Below, one piece after another: positions 1-7,345 of a stretch of 64,000 nt of DNA (positions are counted from its first letter, which is position 1; every line of letters starts with the position of its first letter). The stretch comes from Paraburkholderia guartelaensis (GTDB lineage: Bacteria; Pseudomonadota; Gammaproteobacteria; Burkholderiales; Burkholderiaceae). Position numbers and translations under genes: made by a program. The notes under the pieces are model-generated. The model worked only from the letters and a program-made list of their open reading frames with translations. It was not told the DNA's origin and did not search any database. Location: positions 62,001-126,000 of the forward strand of contig NZ_SMOD01000009.1 of assembly GCF_004353905.1 (NCBI RefSeq), given 5' to 3'.

Positions 1-633
1 CGTGGCGGCCGCGGGCTCGAGCGCGACGCCGGGCAGCAGCGTGGGCGCGGTCGCAACGACGTGGCCAAGCACGCACGCGGTCACGGGTTCGGGCGCGGGC
101 GTGGCGGGAGCCGCGGCAGCGGGCGCTGCACCCGGCTCTGCAGGCTCGGCGGGCTCAGTCACCGGAACCTCTTGAACCGCCTCCACCGCCTGCGCAGCAG
201 GCAGGCAGCGCGCGACCGGCACGGCGCGCAGATTGCGGTGCCCCGCGGCGGTGAAGCCTTCCAGCAGAAAGCGGAACCAGCCGCGATCGATGGCCGCCAC
301 GACCTGGCGGCCGTCGGCGAGGCGCTTGGGATCGAGCGCCAGATGGCAGGTCTGCGCATCCTGGATCAGATGATCCTCGACCACGTTCGGCAGCGCCTGA
401 CGCAGCCGCGGCCCCTTGAGCGGCGGCACCGTGGCGGCGAGCGTAAGCAGGTCGCGCGCGGCGATCATGAGGATGGTGGCCGAGGCCTTCGGCAGGAGCC
501 CCAGCGCCGAACGGCCCGCGCGTTGCGTGTTGCCCGTCTTGTCGAGCAGCACGAACGGCAGTTCCGGCAGCTGCCATTCCTGCGAGTGGACCGCCGGGTC
601 GCGGGGCGGCATGAGAACGATCAGCGTGCTCAA
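1..633 (-). CDS. gspL: Type II secretion protein GspL (3' end cut by window edge)
   Basis: GspL is an inner-membrane protein that anchors the GspE ATPase to the secretion platform. Translating the minus strand from a TTG at 631-633 gives an open frame to the window edge (211 codons). It begins LSTLIVLMPPRDPAV and includes SQEWQLPELPFVLLDK, which I recognise as the cytoplasmic actin-like domain of Burkholderia GspL; an Ala/Pro-rich stretch follows. The membrane segment and periplasmic domain lie beyond the edge. No ATG fits: the ATG overlapping the gspK stop runs into a stop after 13 codons. An AAGAGG Shine-Dalgarno sits about 5 nt before the TTG, and an in-frame GTG two codons upstream is the alternative start. 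It follows gspK by 34 nt in the same operon. Confidence 0.85.
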   Translation of the reverse strand, partial: MSTLIVLMPPRDPAVHSQEWQLPELPFVLLDKTGNTQRAGRSALGLLPKASATILMIAARDLLTLAATVPPLKGPRLRQALPNVVEDHLIQDAQTCHLALDPKRLADGRQVVAAIDRGWFRFLLEGFTAAGHRNLRAVPVARCLPAAQAVEAVQEVPVTEPAEPAEPGAAPAAAAPATPAPEPVTACVLGHVVATAPTLLPGVALEPAAAT

Positions 634-667
634 ACGCACCTCTTTTCGATGTTGGTCGGGGACGGAT

Positions 668-1798
668 TCATGGTTCGTCGCTAACGCGCACGATGCGCGT
701 CGTATGAGTGAGCGGGTCGCGCCAGACAAGTGTCGTGCGGTCCACCTCGGCGCGCTCGTGCTGCACGCGCCCATGGACGAGAAAATAACTCGTGTTGACG
801 TCGATCTGCGAAGTGTCGATCGAGGCCTGCTTCACGCCCACGCCTTCGAGCGCGAGCTGCACGTCGCTCACGTTGCGGAAAAACACGCTCTGGCGACGCG
901 CGACGAGGGCCTGTGCGTTCGAAAGACTCATGCCCGTCACGACGGACGCAATCACCTCGGCGCTCGCCGTGTTCATGTTCACGGGCGTCACGGTGGGCAG
1001 GATCGTCACGAACGGGCGCAACCGCGCGACGGCGTCGGGCGTGAAGCCGGGCACGTCGAGGAGCGAATCGACGCTCGTCATCAGGAGCGGCGCGACGCCG
1101 CTGTTGTTGTCGGAGTCGGAGAGGCCGGGGTTGTCGGTGTAGTTGCCGCCGCCAGTCGAACCGCCGCCTGCGAGCACCTCGGTTTGCGAGGTGCCGCTCG
1201 TCGTGGTGGTTTGCGTCTGGAAGCGCGTTGCCGAGTAGGCGAGGCCCGAGCGCAGATACACCGCGGTGTTCTTGGCGAGTTGCTGGTCGATGCCGAGTAT
1301 CTGCAACAGACGCGCGAACGCTTCGATCTCCGTGAGGTTCAGCTGCAGCGAGCCCGGCGCGTTGGACGCCACGAGATCGCGCAGATTGAAGCGCGACTGA
1401 GCGTCTTCGATCGAACCCGAAAGCCAGGTGTCCGCGCCCTGTTGCACATGCGCCTCGCCGATCTGACCGAGAAAGTCGGACAAGCGCGTTCTCGCGAGCG
1501 GCACGCCCCACGCGCCGCCAAGATACGTGATACCCGCCGACGTATCGGCTTCGGAGCGCAGCACGAGACGCGTCCAGTCGAGCGACGCGCGCGCAATCCA
1601 CTGCGCCTGCGCGAGCAGCCGCTGATTTTCGATGCGCCGCAACTGCACCTGCTGGCGCCACAACATGCCCGAGACGAGAATCGCCGAAAGCGCCACGACG
1701 AGCAGCGCGCTGATGATCGCCGCGCCGCGCCGTGCGCGTGCAGAACGGCTGGATCGTCTTGATTGTCGGGTGGAAGTTCGTTGTGTGCGCAACGTCAT
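668..1798 (-). CDS. gspK: Type II secretion minor pseudopilin GspK
   Basis: 376 residues. GspK is the large minor pseudopilin that caps the periplasmic pseudopilus tip together with GspI and GspJ. The N terminus has a basic leader (residues 1-25) followed by RRGAAIISALLVVALSAILV, a class III prepilin signal with the long hydrophobic stem typical of GspK. This family lacks the usual Glu at +5. The rest matches the GspK globular domain, including the SxLLDVPGF and INTAS-type helix-hairpin-helix region (here VNMNTASAEVIASVV). The start codon overlaps the gspJ stop (ATGA), so the two are translationally coupled. The length is normal for the family (about 320-380). Confidence 0.93.
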   Translation of the reverse strand: MTLRTQRTSTRQSRRSSRSARARRGAAIISALLVVALSAILVSGMLWRQQVQLRRIENQRLLAQAQWIARASLDWTRLVLRSEADTSAGITYLGGAWGVPLARTRLSDFLGQIGEAHVQQGADTWLSGSIEDAQSRFNLRDLVASNAPGSLQLNLTEIEAFARLLQILGIDQQLAKNTAVYLRSGLAYSATRFQTQTTTTSGTSQTEVLAGGGSTGGGNYTDNPGLSDSDNNSGVAPLLMTSVDSLLDVPGFTPDAVARLRPFVTILPTVTPVNMNTASAEVIASVVTGMSLSNAQALVARRQSVFFRNVSDVQLALEGVGVKQASIDTSQIDVNTSYFLVHGRVQHERAEVDRTTLVWRDPLTHTTRIVRVSDEP

Positions 1799-2478
1799 TC
1801 CCCCACCAGAAATACGCGGGTCACCGGCTGCTCGAGCGAATGCGAACCCACGCTCACCCGCACGCCCGTCACCGCGCGCGGCAGCGGCGCATTGCCGAGT
1901 TGCGGCACCTTGAGATCATTGTTGTTGCCGCTCACCTGCGAGCGCACGTCCTGCATGTTCGCGGTCCAGCCCGTCTTCGGCACATACAGTCGCGCGTTGA
2001 TGACGTCCACGCCGCTCATCATCGGCAATGCGCCCCAGTTGTCGCCTTCACCGCCGCGCAAAGCGCGCCGAAGTTCGCCGAGATTGGCGAGCGGTGGCGA
2101 CGCATAGCGCACCACCTGGCCGCCCGACACGCGGTAACGCACCACCTGCAGGCGCGGCGCCGCGCCCGGCGGCACCGCGAACGCGCGCACGATCTGCAGC
2201 GCGCCGCCGTCGAGCGAGATGGCGACGCCGTCCGCTTCGTCGTCGGAAGTCGCTTCGCGCAAGTCGATGCGCATCTGGTCGAACATCTGCGCGAATACGC
2301 GTTCCTCTGCCATCGAGCGCGTGATGGTTTCGCGTCCGCGCACAATTTCGTCGAGGCCGCGCCACGAGAGGATCGCCACCACGGCCATGATGGCGATCGC
2401 CACGAGCAGCTCGATCAGCGTGAAGCCGCGCGCTGACGAGGCGGCGCGCGCGCGGTCACAACGAGCGGTTCGTCTCAT
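1795..2478 (-). CDS. gspJ: Type II secretion minor pseudopilin GspJ
   Basis: 227 residues. This is a minor pseudopilin that assembles with GspI and GspK at the pseudopilus tip. The prepilin cleavage and methylation motif is clear: after a basic leader, RG followed by FTLIELLVAIAIMAVVAILSW, with cleavage expected between G and F and the conserved Glu at +5. The remainder is the soluble GspJ domain. The 5' end overlaps the end of gspI by 23 nt, and the stop overlaps the gspK start, so gspI-J-K is tightly coupled. I took the upstream ATG at 2478 because it leaves a short basic leader of usual length. Confidence 0.93.
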   Translation of the reverse strand: MRRTARCDRARAASSARGFTLIELLVAIAIMAVVAILSWRGLDEIVRGRETITRSMAEERVFAQMFDQMRIDLREATSDDEADGVAISLDGGALQIVRAFAVPPGAAPRLQVVRYRVSGGQVVRYASPPLANLGELRRALRGGEGDNWGALPMMSGVDVINARLYVPKTGWTANMQDVRSQVSGNNNDLKVPQLGNAPLPRAVTGVRVSVGSHSLEQPVTRVFLVGE

Positions 2479-2896
2479 TGGCGAGCACCGTGACGAGTTG
2501 CGCGAGATTGCCGGAACGGCCGGGCGTCGTCACCGACACCTCCACGCGCCGGAAGACGGGATTGGGCGTCGTCGCGACATGCTGTGTGCAGGTCAGCCGC
2601 AGATTGCCCTGCGAGCAGTCGAAGCTGCTGTCGCCAAGGTCCGGCCACGCGTGCACGAGACGCAGTTGCGCAAGCGTGTTGTCCGCACTCCAGCCCGCGA
2701 GCAGGCGATCGTGCAGATCGGCCTCGCTTGCGGCGAGACTGCCCACGGCGCGCAGCGAAGCGGCCAGCGCGATCGCGATGATTGCGAGCGCAACCAATAC
2801 TTCGATCATCGTGAAGCCGCGCTCGCGCAACGGGCGAGTTGCACGATTCAGGCGAGCGCTGTGTCCGCGCTTTCCCCCACGCATCGAGAGCCGCAT
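2456..2896 (-). CDS. gspI: Type II secretion minor pseudopilin GspI
   Basis: 146 residues. GspI is the minor pseudopilin that nucleates the GspI-J-K tip complex. The N-terminal leader is longer than usual (about 27 residues, Arg-rich) and ends in the prepilin motif ERG/FTMIEVLVALAIIAIAL, with Glu at +5. The body contains the GspI-family features SADNTLAQLRL and a C-terminal beta region. A second in-frame Met four codons in could be the true start. It lies 1 nt downstream of gspH and overlaps gspJ by 23 nt. Confidence 0.92.
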   Translation of the reverse strand: MRLSMRGGKRGHSARLNRATRPLRERGFTMIEVLVALAIIAIALAASLRAVGSLAASEADLHDRLLAGWSADNTLAQLRLVHAWPDLGDSSFDCSQGNLRLTCTQHVATTPNPVFRRVEVSVTTPGRSGNLAQLVTVLANETNRSL

Positions 2897-2897
2897 C

Positions 2898-3404
2898 TCA
2901 GCGCACCTCGAAGCGGCCAGTGCCGGTGCCGACGATCGTCGCGCGCCCGGCTGCCGAGAAAAGCGTGACCTGCACCGGCACGTCCACCGCTTCGGTGCCG
3001 AAAATGAGCCGGTTAGCCTGCGTGTCGTCGCCGCCGGGATAGGTGATCGCCACGCCGGTCACGCCGCCTTCCCACTGGCGCGGTCCGAGCAGATCGTCGC
3101 GCAGCGGACGCCAGCCGTCCTCGGTATGGACGTCGAAGCGGAACCCGCCCGCGAGCGGCTGCCATGCAATGGGCCGGGCACGCACCTGCGCCTCGTCGCC
3201 CGCCGATTCGAACAGGAGCGCGAGCCGCTGCGCTTCTTCGTTCAGGTCGGTGCGCGGATTGCGCGTGAGCGTGAGCGATGCGAGCGAGATGAGAATCCCC
3301 GCGATCAGCAGCACCACGAGCATTTCGAGCAGCGTGAAGCCCGCCGCGCGCGAGGTGCGTGACGATCGGCGGTCCCGGCTGGGGGAAAGGCGGCTCGGTT
3401 GCAT
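2898..3404 (-). CDS. gspH: Type II secretion minor pseudopilin GspH
   Basis: 168 residues. GspH is a minor pseudopilin thought to join the tip complex to the GspG fibre. It has the prepilin motif AAG/FTLLEMLVVLLIAGILISLA, with Glu at +5, after a basic leader of about 24 residues. The body matches the GspH C-terminal domain, including the N-terminal-to-strand sequence LALLFESAGDEAQVRARPIAW. It is separated from gspG by 21 nt, in the same transcription unit. Confidence 0.92.
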   Translation of the reverse strand: MQPSRLSPSRDRRSSRTSRAAGFTLLEMLVVLLIAGILISLASLTLTRNPRTDLNEEAQRLALLFESAGDEAQVRARPIAWQPLAGGFRFDVHTEDGWRPLRDDLLGPRQWEGGVTGVAITYPGGDDTQANRLIFGTEAVDVPVQVTLFSAAGRATIVGTGTGRFEVR

Positions 3405-3425
3405 GGATGCGGCGTGGCGGATGAC

Positions 3426-3890
3426 TTACTGCCAGGACCCGATGTCGGCGTCGTTGCCTTCGCCGCCCGGTTTGCCGTCGGCGCCGTAACTGAATACGTC
3501 GATCTCGCCATGCACGCCGGGGTTCAGGTACTGGTACGCGTTACCCCACGGGTCGTTGGGCAGACGCTCCAGATAGCCGCCGTCCTTCCAGTTGTTCGGC
3601 ACGGGGTCAGTGGTCGGCTTTTGCACGAGTGCCTGCAGACCCTGGTCCTGGGTCGGATAGCGGCCGTTGTCGAGGCGATAGAGTTTCATCGCCTGCATGA
3701 TCGTGCCGATGTCCTGGCGCGCGGCGACGCGGCGCGCTTCATCGGGACGGCTCATGATCTTCGGCACGATCAGCGCGGCCAGAATGCCGAGAATCGCGAT
3801 CACGACCATGATTTCGATGAGCGTGAAGCCGCGTTGGCGGCGCGCGCGCGTGACTTCGATTTCGGCACGGCGTTTGGCCCACATGGACAT
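3426..3890 (-). CDS. gspG: Type II secretion major pseudopilin GspG
   Basis: 154 residues. GspG is the major subunit of the type II pseudopilus. It has the prepilin motif RG/FTLIEIMVVIAILGILAAL with Glu at +5, processed and methylated by the prepilin peptidase (not in this window). Downstream are the family signatures RRVAARQDIGTIMQAMKLYRLDNGRYPT and the calcium-site loop region near DPWGNAYQYLNPG. A strong Shine-Dalgarno (GGAGG) precedes the ATG at 3890, as expected for the most abundant pseudopilin. It is the first gene of the gspG-H-I-J-K-L block, which is separated from gspF by the oppositely oriented gspC. Confidence 0.96.
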   Translation of the reverse strand: MSMWAKRRAEIEVTRARRQRGFTLIEIMVVIAILGILAALIVPKIMSRPDEARRVAARQDIGTIMQAMKLYRLDNGRYPTQDQGLQALVQKPTTDPVPNNWKDGGYLERLPNDPWGNAYQYLNPGVHGEIDVFSYGADGKPGGEGNDADIGSWQ

Positions 3891-4101
3891 GAGTTCTTTC
3901 CTCCCTCGCTAGATATGGTTGCGGTGCACGCCTGTGCGCCGCGCTTCGTCCCGCTTGCGATCGAACCCGCCGCTTGTATCGGCCCGGTCCTCGCACGCAT
4001 GACGGGTCATTGTAATGTCACACGATGACGCCTTTCCGACGCCTTGCGGGCATGGCAAACGCGTACATCAAAAATTTCCTAAACCTTCGTACAATGAGCG
4101 C
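3891..4101. promoter_or_regulatory. Divergent promoter region between gspG and gspC
   Basis: This 211-nt gap must hold start signals for the leftward gspG block and the rightward gspC. A TACAAT at 4090-4095 on the plus strand lies only 6 nt before the gspC ATG, which would give an essentially leaderless gspC transcript. On the minus strand a TACAAT occurs at 4009-4014. Neither has a good -35 hexamer at standard spacing, so both calls are weak. Confidence 0.35.
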
Positions 4102-4515
4102 ATGAACCCACTGCAAATCCGCCTACTTTCCCTCGCCGCGTTTGCGGTGTTCTGCGCCACGGCCACGTGGTGGACGATCACCCTGGCCACGAACCGCGCG
4201 GCGCCGGTGCAGGCCGCCGCGGCTCGGGCGCCGGTTTCGCTCGACCAGGCCGGCACGCTGTTCGGCGGCAGACTCGAGCGCAATCCCGTGCAGGACATTC
4301 ACCTGTTCGGCATCCTCGCGCTCGCGCAGGGCGCAGCGGCCATCGTGAGCGTCGGCGGTGAACCGCCGCGGGCGATCTCGCTCGGCGGCCCGATCGACCA
4401 GAACTCGAAGCTCTTCGAAGTGCGCCCCCGCTCGATCGTCATCGACCGCCACGGCGTGCACTCCGAAATCTTCCTGCCGCCCAACGCAGCCGGTCCCACC
4501 ATCTACGTGCGCTGA
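4102..4515 (+). CDS. gspC: Type II secretion protein GspC (N-terminal and HR domains only)
   Basis: 137 residues from the ATG at 4102. GspC is the inner-membrane protein that links the inner-membrane platform to the N-terminal domains of the GspD secretin. It has a short cytoplasmic N terminus, one membrane segment (LSLAAFAVFCATATWWTITL), an Ala/Pro linker, and a homology region (residues about 50-135: NIHLFGI-like DIHLFGILALAQG, RAISLGGPI, PRSIVIDRHGVHSEIFLP). It lacks the C-terminal PDZ or coiled-coil domain of enterobacterial GspC, so it is a short form. It is the only gsp gene here on the plus strand, lying between gspG and gspF. The longer frame from 4015 is rejected because its extra N terminus is not GspC-like. 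Confidence 0.85.
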   Translation: MNPLQIRLLSLAAFAVFCATATWWTITLATNRAAPVQAAAARAPVSLDQAGTLFGGRLERNPVQDIHLFGILALAQGAAAIVSVGGEPPRAISLGGPIDQNSKLFEVRPRSIVIDRHGVHSEIFLPPNAAGPTIYVR

Positions 4516-4560
4516 GTTCCGCGCGTTCGGTTTCCTGCGACTTCGTGCAGTTCGTACGCC

Positions 4561-5778
4561 TTACTGCACGAGGTTGTTCAACTCGATGATCGGCAGCATC
4601 ACCGCGAGCACGATCACGAGCACCACGCCCCCCATCGCCAGAATCAGGAGCGGCTCCAGCAGGCTCGTGAGGAACATCGTGCGGCGCTCGAGTTCGCGTG
4701 CTTCGCCTTCGGCCGCGCGGTCGAGCATGGTCGTCACGTCGCCGGTCGCCTCGCCCGAGCGGATCAGGTGCACGAGCACGGGCGGAAACGTCTTCGTGTT
4801 GCCCAGCGCCCGAGACAGCGACGTGCCTTCGCGCACACGCACGATGGCGTCGTCGATATTCGTGCGCATTGCCTTGTTCGAGAGCGTTTCGCCGGCCGCC
4901 TGCAGCGCGCGCAGGATCGGCACGCCCGCCGCGCTCAGAATGCCGAGCGTGCTCGCAAAGCGCACCGTGTTGTAGCCGCGCACGAGCTTGCCCGCGAGCG
5001 GCGCGGTCAACATCCAGCGGTCGAATGCGAGACGCGGGCCGGGCCGGCGCAAGGTCGAGCGCACGATCCACGCCACCACGGCCACGGCGATCAGCACCGC
5101 CCACCACCACTGCCGCACGAACCCCGAGAGCGCCATCATCACGATGGTGAGCAAGGGCAGTTGCTGTTTCGTGCTCGCAAACACGTTCACCACTTGCGGC
5201 ACCACATAGCTGAGCAGGAACGTGACGATGCCGAACGCGATGATCGTGACGATCGTCGGGTACGTGAAGGCGAGCACGATCTTCTGCTTGAGCGCGTTGC
5301 GCTGCTCGATGTAGTCGGCCAGACGCGACAGCACGATGCCGAGCTTGCCGGTGTGCTCGCCCGCGGCCACGAGCGCGCGGTAGATGTCCGGGAAGTCGCG
5401 CGGATGCTGCTCGAGGGCGCTGGCGAGCGAATGGCCGCCGAGCACCTCGGCGCGAATGGCTGCCATCAGTTCGCGGATGTAGTCGCGCTCGGACTGCTCG
5501 GTGAGCACCGCAAGCGCCTCGCCGAGCGGCAGGCCCGCCACCAGCAGGCTCGCGAGCTGGCGCGTGAGGATCGCCTGCTCGCGCTGCGAGAGCTTGCGCC
5601 CGAGCGCGAGCCTTTGCTGGCGCGCGCCGCGCGTGCGGCTCGCGGCGGGTTCGACCACGAGCGGCGTGAGGCCCTGGCCGCGCAGCAGCGCGCGCGCACC
5701 GCGTGCACTGTCGGCGTCGAGCACGCCTTTTTGCGGTTTGCCCGTGGCGTCGATGGCTTCGAAGCGAAATGCCGGCAT
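4561..5778 (-). CDS. gspF: Type II secretion inner-membrane platform protein GspF
   Basis: 405 residues. GspF is the polytopic inner-membrane protein at the centre of the assembly platform, contacting GspE and GspL. It has two T2SSF repeats, at roughly residues 70-195 (QREQAILTRQLASLLVAGLP) and 275-395 (RFASTLGILSAAGVPILRAL). Hydrophobic segments lie near 168-195, 220-240 and 375-400. The length is standard (about 400). It is the last gene of the gspD-E-F unit, 70 nt after gspE, and its stop is 45 nt from the convergent end of gspC. Confidence 0.96.
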   Translation of the reverse strand: MPAFRFEAIDATGKPQKGVLDADSARGARALLRGQGLTPLVVEPAASRTRGARQQRLALGRKLSQREQAILTRQLASLLVAGLPLGEALAVLTEQSERDYIRELMAAIRAEVLGGHSLASALEQHPRDFPDIYRALVAAGEHTGKLGIVLSRLADYIEQRNALKQKIVLAFTYPTIVTIIAFGIVTFLLSYVVPQVVNVFASTKQQLPLLTIVMMALSGFVRQWWWAVLIAVAVVAWIVRSTLRRPGPRLAFDRWMLTAPLAGKLVRGYNTVRFASTLGILSAAGVPILRALQAAGETLSNKAMRTNIDDAIVRVREGTSLSRALGNTKTFPPVLVHLIRSGEATGDVTTMLDRAAEGEARELERRTMFLTSLLEPLLILAMGGVVLVIVLAVMLPIIELNNLVQ

Positions 5779-5848
5779 GTTACTGATCGCCCTCGCTTTT
5801 ATTGAGCGTCCATCTGGTGGTTCATCGTGCGGCCCGTCGTGCGGCGCA

Positions 5849-7345
5849 TTACGCGCCGCCCGTCACGCGCAGCACTTCCTCGAGCGACGTCCTGCCCGCT
5901 TCGACCCAGCGCTCGCCGTCTTCACGCAGCGTGCGCATGCCTTGTGCGCGGCCGGCCTCGAAGATCTCCGCATCGGCGGCGTTGCGGTGGATGAGCGCGC
6001 GAATCGGCTCGTCGATGAGCAGCAGTTCGTACACGCCGCGCCGACCCGCGTAGCCGGAATGGCCGCAACGATCGCAACCCACTGGATGCCAGCGCTTTCT
6101 GCCGTCGTCTTCCACGCGTTCTTCCTTGCACACGGGGCAGAGCTGGCGCACGAGGCGCTGCGCGAGCACGCCGAGCAAAGACGACGCGAGCAGATACGGC
6201 TCGACGCCCATGTCGGTCAGACGCGTCACCGCCGAGGCGGCGTCGTTGGTATGGAGCGTGGCGAGCACGAGGTGGCCCGTGAGCGACGCCTGCACGGCGA
6301 TCTGCGCGGTTTCGAGGTCGCGGATTTCACCGATCATGATGATGTCCGGGTCCTGACGCAGGATCGAGCGCAACGCGCGCGCAAACGTCATGCCGATGCG
6401 CTCGTTCACCTGCGTTTGCCCGATGCCCGAGAGGTCGTACTCGATCGGGTCTTCCACGGTCATGATGTTGGTCGTGGCCGTTTCGAGCCGCGACATCGAC
6501 GCGTAGAGCGTGGTCGTCTTGCCCGAGCCCGTCGGGCCCGTCACGAGCACGATGCCGTGCGGCTTCGCGATCAGCTGGTCGAACTTGCCGAGCGTGTCGC
6601 CGGCCATGCCGAGCGCTTCGAGGTTCAGGCGCTGCGCGTCTTTTTCGAGCAGACGCAGCACCGCGCGCTCGCCGTGGCCCGTGGGCAGCGTGGAAACGCG
6701 CACGTCCACCGGACGTCCGCCCACGCGCAGCGTGATACGGCCGTCCTGCGGCAGGCGTTTCTCGGCGATGTCGAGCTGCGCCATGATCTTGATACGCGAG
6801 ATCAGCGCGCCATGCAGCGCCTTCTTCGGGCGCACGACATCGCGCAGCGTGCCGTCAACGCGAAAGCGCACGACCGAGGCGTTCTCGAACGGCTCGATAT
6901 GAATATCCGATGCCTGCTCGCGCGCGGCTTGCGTGAGCAGGGCGTTGATCATGCGAATGATCGGCGCGTCGTCTTCGGACTCCAGCAGGTCTTCCACTTC
7001 GGGAATGTCCTGCATGAGGCGCGAGAGATCGACTTCGCCTTCCACTTCGCCCACCACCTGCGCGGCACTGCCGTCCTGGCGCGCATACGCCTGGTTGATG
7101 GCCTGCGCGAGTTCGTCGGCCGGCACACGCACGAGCGCGAACGCGCCGAAGTTGCGCGCAACCTCGGCGATGGCGGCCTGCGAGGTCCGCTCGCTGATCC
7201 ACACTTCGAGGCCTTCGGCGCGCTGCTGGGCGACCAGAATCTGGCCGCTGCGCGCAAAGCCATACGGCACGAGGCGCGCGGCAAGCGGCGAGGGCGGCTC
7301 GCGGTCCGCACCGCCAGTCACCGCAGGCGCGTGAGGCGTGCTCAC
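5849..7345 (-). CDS. gspE: Type II secretion ATPase GspE
   Basis: 498 residues. GspE is the hexameric cytoplasmic ATPase that drives pseudopilus assembly. An N1E-type domain (residues 20-140) is followed by the AAA secretion domain. Visible motifs are Walker A GPTGSGKTTT (about 268-277), the Asp box (TVEDPIEY), Walker B (DIIMIGEIRD), the His box (GHLVLATLHTNDA), and a tetracysteine zinc motif CPVC...CDRC (about 405-435) characteristic of GspE/PilB. The start overlaps the gspD stop by 4 nt (ATGA). All key residues are present. Confidence 0.97.
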   Translation of the reverse strand: MSTPHAPAVTGGADREPPSPLAARLVPYGFARSGQILVAQQRAEGLEVWISERTSQAAIAEVARNFGAFALVRVPADELAQAINQAYARQDGSAAQVVGEVEGEVDLSRLMQDIPEVEDLLESEDDAPIIRMINALLTQAAREQASDIHIEPFENASVVRFRVDGTLRDVVRPKKALHGALISRIKIMAQLDIAEKRLPQDGRITLRVGGRPVDVRVSTLPTGHGERAVLRLLEKDAQRLNLEALGMAGDTLGKFDQLIAKPHGIVLVTGPTGSGKTTTLYASMSRLETATTNIMTVEDPIEYDLSGIGQTQVNERIGMTFARALRSILRQDPDIIMIGEIRDLETAQIAVQASLTGHLVLATLHTNDAASAVTRLTDMGVEPYLLASSLLGVLAQRLVRQLCPVCKEERVEDDGRKRWHPVGCDRCGHSGYAGRRGVYELLLIDEPIRALIHRNAADAEIFEAGRAQGMRTLREDGERWVEAGRTSLEEVLRVTGGA

